Below, piece after piece: positions 11,301-22,254 of a stretch of 64,000 bases of DNA. The position numbers and the translations under genes were made by a program. Position 1 is the first letter of the stretch; each line of letters opens with the position of its first letter. The notes under the pieces are model-generated. The model was given only the letters and a program-made list of their open reading frames with translations, searched no databases and had not been told where the DNA came from. Source of the DNA: Aculops lycopersici. Lineage: Eukaryota > Arthropoda > Arachnida > Trombidiformes > Eriophyidae. Location of the stretch: NCBI GenBank assembly GCA_015350385.1, contig WNKI01000004.1:2331316-2395315 (forward strand), given 5' to 3'.

Positions 11301-12184
11301 ATATGTTTGCTCCATAGAGACAATGGTTTGTTTCTGTGCTGGCATTGTAAATGTCTGCTCATTTTCAACATAATTTTGCTCCCGGTTTCCGGTGCTCCGT
11401 TTCACTTTTGTTGCTGCATTGTCCTGGTTATAGCCAACGGCAACTACCTCCACTGGTACCGCTAAAACCACCGCTTCTTTCCCATCATTACGACCACGCA
11501 ACTTCCGGTCACTCGGCCCAAGCTGCCGCTTTGCCGCTGTTGCTGGCTCGCTACTGTGCCGATTGCTCATATCCAACAAAATCCCGCTCTTATCATCGTC
11601 GCGCGTGCCGTTGGTAACAATATTACTGTCTCTCTTGTTAGCAATACTGAAACTGGTTCTATCGGCAACATCTTGCCCGCCGCTAAGACCATCGCCTCTG
11701 GAGCTCGTAGCGCTGGCACCTCGGCGCCAACTCTTGCCGTTGTCCAGATTGGTGTTAATCGCTTGAGCCTCGGAGCTGTTGGCAAGCTTGTCGGCAAGCT
11801 TATCGTCGGTTTTCCTCTCGACGATGACGAGATGGCGCTCGTCAATTTCCTTCAATGAGCGCGACTTGGATGAGGCAAGAGTTGAACGTCGTTGGCTCAC
11901 GATGATTTGATTCGGCAGTAAGTGTGAGTGTTGATTTTCCATTTGCTTTTCATTATTATTAATGCCATCATCATTATCATTATCATTATCACTATTACTA
12001 TTACTACTACTGTTACTATTATCATTACCGCCGCTGCTTCCGCCGTCTTCAACTTTTCGCCTAGACCTCAAGTTGGCGGCCATGTTAACATTGGAACCAC
12101 TGGTTTGAGTTGCTGTTGCTGTTGTTATACTTTGCGCCATCAAACTGACAACCAATCTCGGCGCGCATTGGAAATCGGCCAATC
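8376..12184 (-). CDS. kek: Kekkon-like LRR/Ig receptor, coding exon 4 of 4 (LRRCT end, Ig, TM, tail)
   Basis: The last exon codes for the end of the LRR C-terminal cap (LADFQCAP), a long Ser/Asn-rich stretch, one Ig-like domain, a TM helix (plus 9558-9650) and a cytoplasmic tail of about 400 residues with a Glu/Asp-rich block. The Ig cysteines lie in ELTCPLEL and FFLCRITNSVG but are about 220 residues apart instead of 50-75, because a low-complexity loop is inserted. The acceptor was placed at 12185-12186, the first AG after a strong pyrimidine tract on the minus strand. It completes a codon from exon 3 (A plus GA) and keeps frame, although the 70-nt gap from the tract is long. The four exons sum to 5,160 nt, exactly 1,720 codons with stop. 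Kekkons are neural and epidermal surface receptors; one fly member binds and inhibits the EGF receptor. Which kekkon this is cannot be said. Confidence 0.85.
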
Positions 12185-15100
12185 CTATTGGCGATGCGCG
12201 TTTGTTTGGCGGCACGTTGCGTAACCAGTCGGCGTGATAACAATCGTTGAGTGTCACCAACACAACAATAGGAGAGGCAGGAGGGAGGAGAGAAATATGG
12301 TAGCTGAGTTAGTTGAGATCTGGTTAAGATTTGGGTTAGTTTGGTTTAGTTTCATTTCGATAACTCGCAATGTAACCATCGATGTGGCCATGAATGTGTG
12401 AGCAATAATATAACATCAACAACAATCAGAACGAGAGCAATCCTTTGCTTTTTACTCGACCACCCGAAAGGCTGGTCGTTTCGATCGGTTGGTCGTGAGA
12501 AATCATCAGCTATCGAGAGGAGAGAGAGAAAGAGGGACTCTTCTGATTGGTGTCGATTGTGAGTGTGGCTCAAATAACCACTGGCCAGCCCACCAGCCAT
12601 GGGTTGGTTATGTTAATGAGGAGGACAAACTCTATTCTTTGCCATTTCCCTTATATAGTTGGAGCCGGTGGATTTCGCGTGCCGAGAGCAAACAAAAACT
12701 CGATGGGACTTCGTGGTGCGTGTTAATCAAGCGGTCGGCTGAAACCCGTTTGATTGGCGAGCAAAGTTTACTACCAAACCAGGCTTCACCTTCTCCTTCA
12801 CCTCAATTCAACTTAACTTGACTCGACTGAACACCGTGCGACTGTCCACTTATCAGTCGGCATCCTGGTTTAGCAATCTCGCTACTGAATACGATGCGCC
12901 TGCTTGTTAGCTGTCGGTTGTTGCATTTACCTGCTCTTGCGCTCCCTTTGTCTCTGTTATATTGAGCTGACATTGCTGCTTTTGGTGACGTTTAAGTGGC
13001 AGCCAAGACATGACATGCATCATTAGGTCGAGCCAACTGAGTCGCGCCCAGGCATTTTGCACGCTAAAGACTCGAAACTAGAGGAAAAGAAAGGGGCGAG
13101 TGGGAGCTAGACTGTTCGATTGTCTCGCTTGCGTCGCGTCGCTAGGTGCCCGCAGGGGTGCAAATTGAATCTCTATGTGTTACTAGCGCTACCATCACTC
13201 GCGATTCGCCGCGGCCGATGACCATACGTAAGCGACTCTCTCGACTCTTGGGGATGCAACTTGTAAGATTCTCAAGGCGAAACTAGGAGCAACCAAAAGA
13301 AGAGGACAAAAAAGAGGCAGTTCGAATTCCCCAAAGACGGAGCGGTTTTTTTCTCTCAAGCTAGCTCGCCAGAGCACCAAGTAATATACTGCTCGCCGCC
13401 GCTAACGTCTGCGACACAGTGACAAATGATTCGGTTCTGCTTGCCACTGCTCGCTTTTGCCTAGTGACAATCATTGTGTTCCTCTATGTTGCCTTTCATC
13501 CGCCAAGCTAGCCGATCTAGCGAGCAGCTGCAATATCTCTGGTTGCTAGTTTTTATCTTGCACAACTTTATGTCAGATCCTCTCGCTTGCGGCCGGCAGA
13601 GTCCCTGGTCATCATCGTCTCTCTCTCTCATTCTCTTTCTCTTGTCTTCAACTTTGTCTCTTAAGTTGCAATTCCTCAGTGATGGTGTTGGTCCAGCTCC
13701 AGCTCCAGATTCAGCACTAGCACTGCTACTAAAAGTGGTAAACGGGCGCCGAGTAATGAAATTTGCAACCGAGCAACTAGATGAACTTGTGCTGATATCT
13801 GAGCAAGTAACTCGGCTGCCGTCGGCCGAGCAAGCTGCCGATGGCCGCAGATAATCATGGTCAAAGAGTAGAAATAATTTCCCTCAGTCTCATCTTATGG
13901 CCAGTCAGAGTTGCTGGTCGATTATGGGGACTATTCCTCGGAAATCGCATAGGGGGCAACCAAGCAAACGAAATTTCCTCACCGTATCTCTCATTCGACT
14001 TCGTCCCGCCTCTTGCTTTCATTCTATTCGAGCTTGCGTCGCTTGCTTCTGGTGTTAAGCAAGCCAAAATGCTGCTCTCTTATGCTCGCCAAGCATGAAA
14101 TCACTGGTCGACTCTCTGGCAGCGAGAGGAGGATGGGGAGCAGCAGCAGCAGCAGCACCACCACCACCACCACAAGGAATCTTGCAAACTACGAGGCAAA
14201 AGTGGAGGAGGCGGCGCCCGAATTGCCATCTAGGAAAGAGAGACTGAGAGATAGAGTGAACTCAAATGAATGATATGCTTCACTTGATGCAGATATGATT
14301 GGACTTCTCTCGCGGCGCGAGCCCATGATTCCCGCAACCACCGCAACGGACTCACTGGTAGTGGTGCAGCAACTCGATGGGAACATTATGGTACCGCCAC
14401 ACCCGCTAGCCAGTCGGCTGATTCTCTGTGGCCTTGTGGCGCTCTCCTCTTCAAGAGAAAAGAGGAGGATAGGAGGTCCAGTCTTGGCCAAGGTTCTAGA
14501 TCCATAAAGTATAACGAAACAATCGGATGCACTTGACCTCGAGACTCAAGTAAATAGACTTTGTGGATCTCGCTTACTCCGTTCCTCTCGTTTCCCTTGG
14601 AAGTATCTAAATGCGCGGATCGGTTGAATACGTAATCCAGGTTCTAGATCGCACGAGAGAAGCTGCTTGTTGCTCTTATCTCTAAATTCAATCAACTTTC
14701 GGCTGAGAGAATATCGAGCTGAAGGCCGGTGAAAAGTCGATGTTGATGACTCGACTTCCGGTAGGCGTACTCAGCATGCATATAGCGAGCAGCGAGCGGC
14801 TACCGTTACCGATTGGCGAGTCTGCTTTGGCTCACAGTTTCACCCACCGCCTCTACCCATTGGTATCTGTGTGCATAACTTCGATACTTGGATACAACTC
14901 GCAAGGAATGAGCGGAGACGAGACGGAAGCCGAAGTGGCTCACAACTGAGCCACTTGGTCGTCGCCATCGTCGTCGTTGTTCTCGTCTTGGTTGTTGCAT
15001 TGGATGAGTCGTTTGCGATGCCAACGGTGGCAATGCCAATGTTAGCGGCAAGCTAGTCACTATGCCCAACTAGAGTGATTGATTGGCTCGCTCGAGTGGC

Positions 15101-18100
15101 TTTCTCTCGCTGGCTAGTCGAAGTGATCGACTAGCCAGCGAGAGATTGACTCGTTCTCTTTCCTCTACTCCGCCGACGCCGCCGCCGCCACCATCACCAC
15201 CACCACTGCCATTGCTCTCACTTCTCCTCTACTCCTCTTCACTTTACTCCACGTTTTAGTCTCGATTTGGACCCACGGATTTGCAAGATACCAGGCCAAA
15301 GCAAAGCAGTCCATCGGCCGATCAGCCAGCAAGCTAGCTGATAATGCTCTCGAGTTCGGCAAATGTGGGCCCCAAGTTAAGAGGCTCAATACAATGAAGC
15401 CTCTTGCAACGGCGGATGGGAGAGAGGAAAATGGTTGGCAAACTTGAGGCAGGAGCCGTTGGGTTTAAGGATGGAAACTTTACGTGTGGCTAGCTGACTC
15501 GCTCATCCGCCACTCAACTTTACCCCTCAAATCCAAAGAGCTGATCGGCGCAACTTTCAGTCGATGAGAAACTTCAGCTGACCAAAGCAGTTGAGTTGTT
15601 GCTATTGCTGCCGCTACTGTGATTCAAGTTGAATGCAAATTTCTTACTAGCTCCCTTCCTATCCCCATTCACGTGGACACTTGAGATTTACTTGCGCGCG
15701 GCGAGTTAACAAGTTGACCGGAAGTAGGAGTCTAGACTCCGACTGCGATCACTTTGAGTCTGCTAGATCATCACTCTTAACCTCTATGTGTGTTGTGTGC
15801 ATTGGGTGAGACCAGCGACAACATTTGACTCCTCCTTTTGTCTTGCCAACTTGATCTTGCCAAGAGAGTTGTGCAAATAGTTGCTAGCGCCATCCAATTC
15901 AAATATCAGAGACAAAACAGCATTCGATTAACTAAATTCTAGCGACTATTTGACCTTCGAATGGCAAGAGAGGAAAAACTTACACTTCATCGGACACATG
16001 GACACTTAACGCTCACCATGAACTCGGACCGGAGGTCTCGAGTCCAGCGATTGATGAAGGCCAATGTTACTCTGGCCAAGAAAGAGAGTCCGAGCAATTC
16101 GTTTCAAATTTCAAGACTAAAACTCAAAAGTTGGAAATCGAAAGATCCGATCGAAGTGCACAATTAAATCAGAGTGTTGGAAAAAGAGAGTGCATCGAGC
16201 AAAAGAGTAGCTAGAGACGAAAAGAGAACTCTTGCTCGCGTATGACAAATTGATTGCCCCTGCCTCGCCAATTTACTCGTCAGTCTCCAGTGGCCAGCAC
16301 CGCTTGTCCGCCACTATACTACCAATCTGATGTAGTAGAAGCACTTCCGCCTCTAGTTGTTTGCAAGCGGAGCCTAACAATCTGTGTGGCCGCTACTAGG
16401 ACTTTTCGGCTCAGGGACTAGATAAGTTTCTTTTAGTTACAAATAGAGCTTCAGTTGGTGTAAAGTGACAGAGTTTTTTAGTTTGAAAGTGAAAAAACTA
16501 AACTGCAGACTAGAGGAAATGTTGGAGCAGGAAAAAAGAACGGCTGAAAGCTCAGAATGTAACACGTCAAAGGAGAGGGCACCAAAATTATGATGAGTTT
16601 GTTCGCTTGACTTCTCGACAAGCTTGCCAGTTGAGCTCATTGTTGCCAAGCTCATCCATTTCGAGCTTCATCCTTCTCTCTCTCTCTCTCCCTCCCTGTC
16701 CTCATCTCCCCTTCAAAGTTTTCCAGTTAATCCTCCGGATTGCTACTCACTTTTGCCGGACGCCCACCAAAAACAGACTAACTTGCTGTGCCCACTGAAA
16801 GGGTGGGCGTGTCGTGCCTCCATGGCAGTATATTGTTATCTACCGATGGGCCATGCTACTGCATGCGCTTTATGTCCATTAGTAGCTCTGAGTTTAGCTG
16901 TATAACGGGCGTAACTTACACGGCTGCAGTTAGCGAGTGAGAACTACAGCCGATAAGGACTAACCGGAAACGGAAGTCGCAAGTACAGCGCCGAGACTCT
17001 CATTGAGGCCAATTAGATTGCGTGCCACTTCCGCTTGTTCCTTCACGACTTCGACTCTATGCCCTCACTCTTGCCTCAAAACTTGGATTCTTGTTGAAAA
17101 GTTATTTCTCTGCGCTTGGCAAATTTTCAATGGTTGGTTATTGTTTTGTATCCATCGTTCATTTAACAAGTAGCACGACCAAAGACATATATAAAGAGCA
17201 AGAGATAGACAGACATTGAAAATCACTGGCCTAAGCTGGAGGCCGAAAGTTTGAGCGGCGAGTGGCGATTTGGCGCTCAGCTCGAGTGGCAAGACCAAAC
17301 CAAAGAAAAAAGACGCCGGAGAAGATCATTAGCGAGCACTACTTTGTGTGCGAGTGTCCCTAAGCGGAAAACCGCATATCTCACACTTGTTTGCGTGCCT
17401 CTGACAACCATCCAACCAAACCGACCGACCACCGGAACAGCCAGCGATCTAGCCGAACCGACTAAAGGACCACCGAGGAGCAAGCGGCCAACTCGCCACA
17501 TTAAACCACCAATTCGTTAGTGTCCCTCTGGCTCATTTTTTCGGTCGCCTCTTTTCTTTCGCCCCTTCTTTGGCTTGGCGTGCAAATCCCCCAATAGCAA
17601 GGAGGTTGGCCGAACAGCAGACACTGGCAAGCTCGCAGTGCTAATGGTAGTGCCAATGGTGCGCCAACAACCTGCGAGTCCATTGGTCTCGCTGGTTGTT
17701 GGTTTGAGCAAGCGACTTGCAACTGCAACGCCTTTATTCTATTCCAACCCAAAACTTGGCCACGAGATTTTTCCACTCGCTCCAATGGATCCCCTTGAGT
17801 TTGGGTTCGCTTGAGTCAAGTTCGTCTGTGGCTGTGGCCAGTGGGATCTAGTTTGGGAGCGCAGACAAGTAGCCGTCGCTTTGGCTGCAGCCTTGTGGCG
17901 AGATGTGGGAAATTTGGAGGATAAAAGAGAAACAACAACAAAACTAGAGGCAAATGAAAAATCAAACTGCAACCACTCTCTAGTCTACCATTGAGCAACA
18001 GCAGCAGCATTTTAGGCATCCCGCTGCTCCAGTCTCTTCCAAAGTAACTACTACTACTATTACTACTACGACTAGTCTACTAGAAAAGATAGCAACTGAA

Positions 18101-18145
18101 GTGGAGAGAACCGACAACTGGCAAGAGCATGAGAGAGCTACTTAC
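12185..18145 (-). other. Kekkon-like intron 3
   Basis: 5.96 kb with donor GTAAGT on the minus strand (plus 18140-18145). I see no coding exon in it. It holds pyrimidine-rich stretches, a perfect 19-bp hairpin at 15103-15145 and some ETS-like CCGGAAG sites. Short open frames on both strands lack any family signature. Confidence 0.7.
15103..15145. repeat. Perfect 19-bp inverted repeat, 5-nt loop
   Basis: The left arm (15103-15121) begins TCTCTCGCTGG and the right arm (15127-15145) is its exact reverse complement. The loop is AGTGA. It is in intron 3 of the kekkon-like gene and could form a stable RNA hairpin on either strand. The stem is shorter than a usual microRNA precursor. Confidence 0.9.
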
Positions 18146-18648
18146 TCATATTTGTCCAGACGATTCCTCGGCCGGCTGCTTCGTTTGTTTGCTCGCTTGT
18201 AGTGGTCGTGGTGGTTGTTGTCGTGGTTGAGGCTAAGGGTCCGTTAGAATCTGGAGTTTGCTCGTCGCCACGCTCATCGCTTGCTAGTTTGCCACTAACG
18301 ACCACATCCGTTTGTTCCCCTGCAAAAGACTGCGAGTTGGCAAGACCAAAGCGTCCAGACAGACGGCCACCGCTCACACACTGCGGCTCGTCCTGCAGAA
18401 TCTTCGCGGCCGCTGTTCCTGTTCCTGCCGCTGAGACTTGACTCTGTGTGGTGGCCATTGGACTGCCGCTCGCCGGGTCCTGCAGTCTCGCCTGTTGGTA
18501 GTCCCGCAGGAACTTGGGCACCAAAAGCCGCACCAGTTTCCTCAAGCGACAATCGCAGTGCCAGGGATTTGAGCCACCCAATTGGAGGGAATGAAGTTGG
18601 GGCAACTTGAACAATAATTCACCATCCAAGTGGGACAACTTGTTTCCA
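18146..18648 (-). CDS. kek: Kekkon-like receptor, coding exon 3 of 4 (last LRR and LRRCT)
   Basis: 503 nt. The acceptor AG is at plus 18649-18650; the first base T completes GA from exon 2 and gives LHLDGNKLSHLDGELL, a well-formed leucine-rich repeat. The LRR C-terminal cap follows as NPWHCDCRLRKLVRLL, then EPQC. After that the cap is interrupted by about 100 residues of Gly/Ser/Thr-rich sequence, including a poly-Thr run, before exon 4 supplies the final FQC. The donor GTAAGT lies right after ATGA. The pyrimidine tract before the acceptor is weak, but both the LRR spacing and the phase fit only this join. Confidence 0.87.
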
Positions 18649-19982
18649 CTTTTTTGTTTCGTTTCCATTCGGATTAAGAATTTTGAAAATTTTCAGCGTA
18701 GTTACGAGTGCGAGAAAGAGGAAGAGGAGAGGCGAAGTTAGTTTAGCTGCTTTAATAGTCAAAGGCTTTCTCCTTTGGGTTCGTAATTCTAGAAGGGCAA
18801 AATTTGAGTTAGCAAATTACTCGATGCCATTTACCAAAACTAATTTGTATCGAGAATCTGCGAGCGTCAATACAAATTCAAATGGCTTGCCAGCCAGCCA
18901 GCCAGCCAGCACACGCCCACGAGTTATAGAGGCATATAGCTGAGTGTGCATCTAGCGACCAACTTAGCGGGCGCCGAGCGACCTTGGCGTCGCTTGAACT
19001 TGCCGCCAGTTTAGTGCGGTGACTCTCAGTTTTGATTCAGTGGCTCGAATTTTGCTTAGCCTCTCGGAGCTTAGAAGTTGGTGGTCGGGAGAAAAATGAC
19101 TGCTTGCCTACCACAATTTGGCGGCCGGAAGCGGCGGCGGCGCCACCGATGGCCAACCGGCTAGAGGCACATTTATCATCATTTGAATGCTCGGTGGTGC
19201 CCTGCTAGCTCTGAGCTGTCGCACGTAGTTGGCGTCTTTGCCACTTGATCTCCCCCTAGCATCTCCTGTTTCCCGTACCAAGTCGCTGGTGTGTATGTGT
19301 CTTTTGTTGTTGTATGTATTAACTAAACTCAATTTGACTTTGTGCCGCTATTGGTGCTGCCACCACCACTACCGCCGCCGCCGCCGCCGCCACCACCACC
19401 ACCACCACCGGCTCAATACTTCACGCTGAACTCCCACCCATACCAGAGCAGCAATAAATGGCATTGCAGCTCACTTAGCGGGCTTCCTTGGCACAGTGAA
19501 CGGGGGAGACTAGAGTCTAGGCTAATGAATGCAATTACTCGGGCCGCCCAAAGAGCCGACCCAAAGTCATAGATCACCTGGCGTCGAGCACCTGAGCAAG
19601 CACCTACCACCAGCCGCCACTTGTCACCTGCTCTGTTGTCGCTGTCACTGTTCGCTTGTCGAAAGCACCTGCTGGCGCTTGATACATGTGTAATCATATG
19701 AAAACGTAGGAGTGGAAGAAGAAATCTCCCATGAGACTTCTTATATTGTTTGTGTCGCAAATCTTAATTGCGATTTGTTACCCACGACGATCGTCGCTCG
19801 CCTCATTGCAGTTAGATCAAACCAACTCAACTTGAAAGAACTTGAGCCGGCACGTTGCAATTAGCATAATTTGGCCCCACCTGCAGTAATAACAACGGCC
19901 ACAATCTCTGTCGCCGCAACTGACAACGAGACAGCTTATCGGCGAACGTGAACTCATTCGGCGGCTCAAGGACGACGCTCAA

Positions 19983-20017
19983 GGTCTCCACTTCCTAAAG
20001 AACCGGAAGTGGAGACC
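19983..20017. repeat. 13-bp perfect inverted repeat with ETS core
   Basis: The arms GGTCTCCACTTCC and GGAAGTGGAGACC are separated by TAAAGAACC. The right arm overlaps an ACCGGAAGTGG motif, the consensus for ETS-family factors. It lies in kekkon-like intron 2, about 500 bp left of the retrotransposon. Confidence 0.85.
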
Positions 20018-20509
20018 AGTTTAGGAGAGGAACATTTGGGACTCCAATTAAACTCTTGAGAGTTTCGGTTGTCGAAGTGCATAGTTTCAGTTTTGAGACG
20101 CGTTTTTCTCTCAACATCTCCTCTAGTGGACTTTTGAATCGTAATCAAAATCAGCCGAGATTGAGGTCGACTCAATCTGAGCCGGAAATGCTAATTGAAT
20201 TGCCAGGCGAGCTTGTGAGGGCAAATGGTTGCTCGCTGCCCGTGTTAGAATGAAGCCTGAGGTCGCGGTATTTGAATTCGCCGCGAGTAACTCTGAATTT
20301 TCCTCTCGAGGAATTATAACGCAGTGGTCGGAGTAATTTCATGGAACCCAATTCGTGCTCTTTCTCAGCAAATAAAACTTCATAGCATTCGTAACCACCA
20401 ACCTCACGAACGAAATAAAATCTGCCAGCAGGTGGGCAGATTTCATCTTTTTGCACCACGCGAAAATGATCATCCCCATCGCTAACAACTACTACTACTA
20501 CTGCATTAC

Positions 20510-20514
20510 AAGCG
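20510..20514. repeat. Target-site duplication, left (AAGCG)
   Basis: The five bases AAGCG directly before the left LTR match the five bases directly after the right LTR at 27889-27893. This defines the insertion ends and is the size expected for a Ty3/gypsy integrase. Confidence 0.9.
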
Positions 20515-20811
20515 TGTTACGTTCCGATCTCAACCCTGTGGGTAAGTAGGACCGTTCGGTCAAATGCAACTGTTTTACACTATTGTTGTTTTATATTTTA
20601 GGTTTTACTTTATTTATGGGGTATCCTCATTAAGCCTAGGAGCGGGCATTGGAAGTGTGAAACCGCTATGCGCGTCTTAGATCAATCACCTCGCAACTAC
20701 TAATGGGTAAAACCCTACTATTTATACTCTCTTTCTCTCTAACTCTCACTGCGCTTCGGCAGCGTGGCAGCGCAACGCCGCTCTCAGCGGAAACGCAGTT
20801 CACGCGTTACA
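20515..20811 (-). repeat. 3' LTR (left copy)
   Basis: 297 bp, TG...CA ends, identical by eye to the right copy. In element orientation an AATAAA signal falls at plus 20609-20614, about 105 bp downstream of the TATA motif at 20719-20726, so this copy would serve as the element's terminator. Confidence 0.95.
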
Positions 20812-20824
20812 AGTCCCCCCTTCG
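20812..20824 (-). other. Polypurine tract
   Basis: On the minus strand the sequence just before the 3' LTR reads CGAAGGGGGGACT. This is the expected purine-rich primer for plus-strand DNA synthesis. Confidence 0.8.
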
Positions 20825-20846
20825 AGATTCAAACTCGTCCTCGAGT

Positions 20847-21938
20847 TTACTTGCGGGACTCAAATGCACCTGGGCGGTGTTGTGCCGGCAGGTACCTGTA
20901 AAGGTTCGGGTTTACTGGATTGCCTGGGTAGGCTTGATTACCTGCATAGGTTGTGTTTCCTCCTGGCTGAGGTGGGTTAAATGGAATGATAGCACGGCTA
21001 GTAGCCGGTTCAGCTGGCGAATATCTTGGCCCATTATTCCTCATGTGTTTTGGGATGATATTGGCGGGATCGCCGTTGACATTTGGTCCAAGACCTGAGT
21101 ACTTGACCTCAATTAGGTCACCTTTATCAATCTTGTGCGGTAGGCGCACGATGTTGTTAGGTATGTACCTCATTCCTACATTCCACATGGTGGTATCGTC
21201 TGGTTCGATGACTCGATGTTGAACAAACACGAGGTTCAATCCTTCGAACTTAGGGATTTCGAACGCTTCGCGTATCTTCGAGTGTAACTCGCGTCCTGTA
21301 AACTCTTTGGGTACCCAAACGGTCTTCTCACGGCCGTCGCCGAGATTGATGTGGAGTTGCATCCTTTGCCTATTAGGCCCGTGGGTTATGGTCTGCACAT
21401 TGTTGCTGTAGAACTGGATGGCAGCCTGGCGGATTACGCGAGGACGAACTGATAGTTCTTGTTGCTGCTGAGGCTTCACCGTTGAATCTTCTGGTTCATC
21501 AAACCAATCTGGTAGCAATAGTGCTTCTTCAACTGGATCATCTGGTGAGATCTCTTCAATTGAGATAGGCTTTGCCTCTAGTGAATCGGTGGCCTCTGGC
21601 GCTTCATTGAGTTTAACTCTGTTAACCTTGATTAGGTACAATGGTCTTGAGCTACCTGGTCTCTCAATTTGGGTGATGGTGCGTCGAATCTCGATGTTGG
21701 GATCGAAGTGGACCTCTCTTAGGTTCTTAATGTCCAAATTGGATGATGGCTTCAGGATGCTCCTGGTTGTTGTTGGTATAGCTACCTGTTGAGGTACTGC
21801 AGTTGCCTCTTGGCTAGCTGTTGTGCTTGGTGAAGCATATAAGCGTTTGAGCTGGTCGCGGATTTCTTCGAGGGTCGCCTCGGCATTGTGAATTTTCCTA
21901 AATAGGATTTCCATCTCTTTTGGTAGAGGTTGCGACAT
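20847..21938 (-). CDS. Retrotransposon ORF3 with ubiquitin-like segment
   Basis: 363 residues, in the position an envelope gene would take, but with no signal peptide, TM helix or glycosylated ectodomain, so it is not an env. The N-terminus (about 8-32) is a probable coiled coil; the middle is acidic; the C-terminus is Pro/Asn-rich. Residues about 191-268 run MQLHINLGDGREKTV, then KIREAFEIP, LVFVQ, a DDTTMWNV stretch and IVRL. The order and spacing match ubiquitin: beta hairpin, helix ending KI...IP, L-F strand, the DGRTLSDYNI-like loop, and a last strand ending RL. The fold is inferred from this pattern, not from a search. The C-terminal Gly-Gly of ubiquitin is absent, so it would be a built-in domain rather than a conjugatable tag. 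It starts 316 bp after the pol stop, so expression needs splicing, reinitiation or a subgenomic RNA. Confidence 0.75.
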   Translation of the reverse strand: MSQPLPKEMEILFRKIHNAEATLEEIRDQLKRLYASPSTTASQEATAVPQQVAIPTTTRSILKPSSNLDIKNLREVHFDPNIEIRRTITQIERPGSSRPLYLIKVNRVKLNEAPEATDSLEAKPISIEEISPDDPVEEALLLPDWFDEPEDSTVKPQQQQELSVRPRVIRQAAIQFYSNNVQTITHGPNRQRMQLHINLGDGREKTVWVPKEFTGRELHSKIREAFEIPKFEGLNLVFVQHRVIEPDDTTMWNVGMRYIPNNIVRLPHKIDKGDLIEVKYSGLGPNVNGDPANIIPKHMRNNGPRYSPAEPATSRAIIPFNPPQPGGNTTYAGNQAYPGNPVNPNLYRYLPAQHRPGAFESRK

Positions 21939-22254
21939 CTTAGCTTTAAGCTTTGCTTGACTTTACAAGTGTTTTGATGTTGATTGAGCAAATAGCTTAG
22001 AGTTGTTTGAGTAATTAGCTATTAGCTTGCGGAATAGTTCGGGTTATTATCTTGAAGATTATCAATCTTGAGCGTCTACTTTGCGAATGAGCTTTTAACA
22101 CGGGATGCGTGACAAATCGCTTGTTTGTTCTTGGGTTGTTCGCTCGTAGCGTTCACAGTGCTAGTTAACGTTGGTCAGCGTGACAAGTAGCGGATCGTCT
22201 TTCAATCTAGAAGATTCTCTTCAACGGTCTTTTGTTCTTCACTGCGTGTGACGT

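Noticed and set aside
12352..12600. Minus frame upstream of kekkon exon 4 as extra coding exon
   Set aside because: It is not in phase with exon 3 or exon 4 and encodes no LRR or Ig pattern.
20847..21938. ORF3 as a retroviral envelope
   Set aside because: No signal peptide, no TM helix, no cysteine-rich ectodomain.
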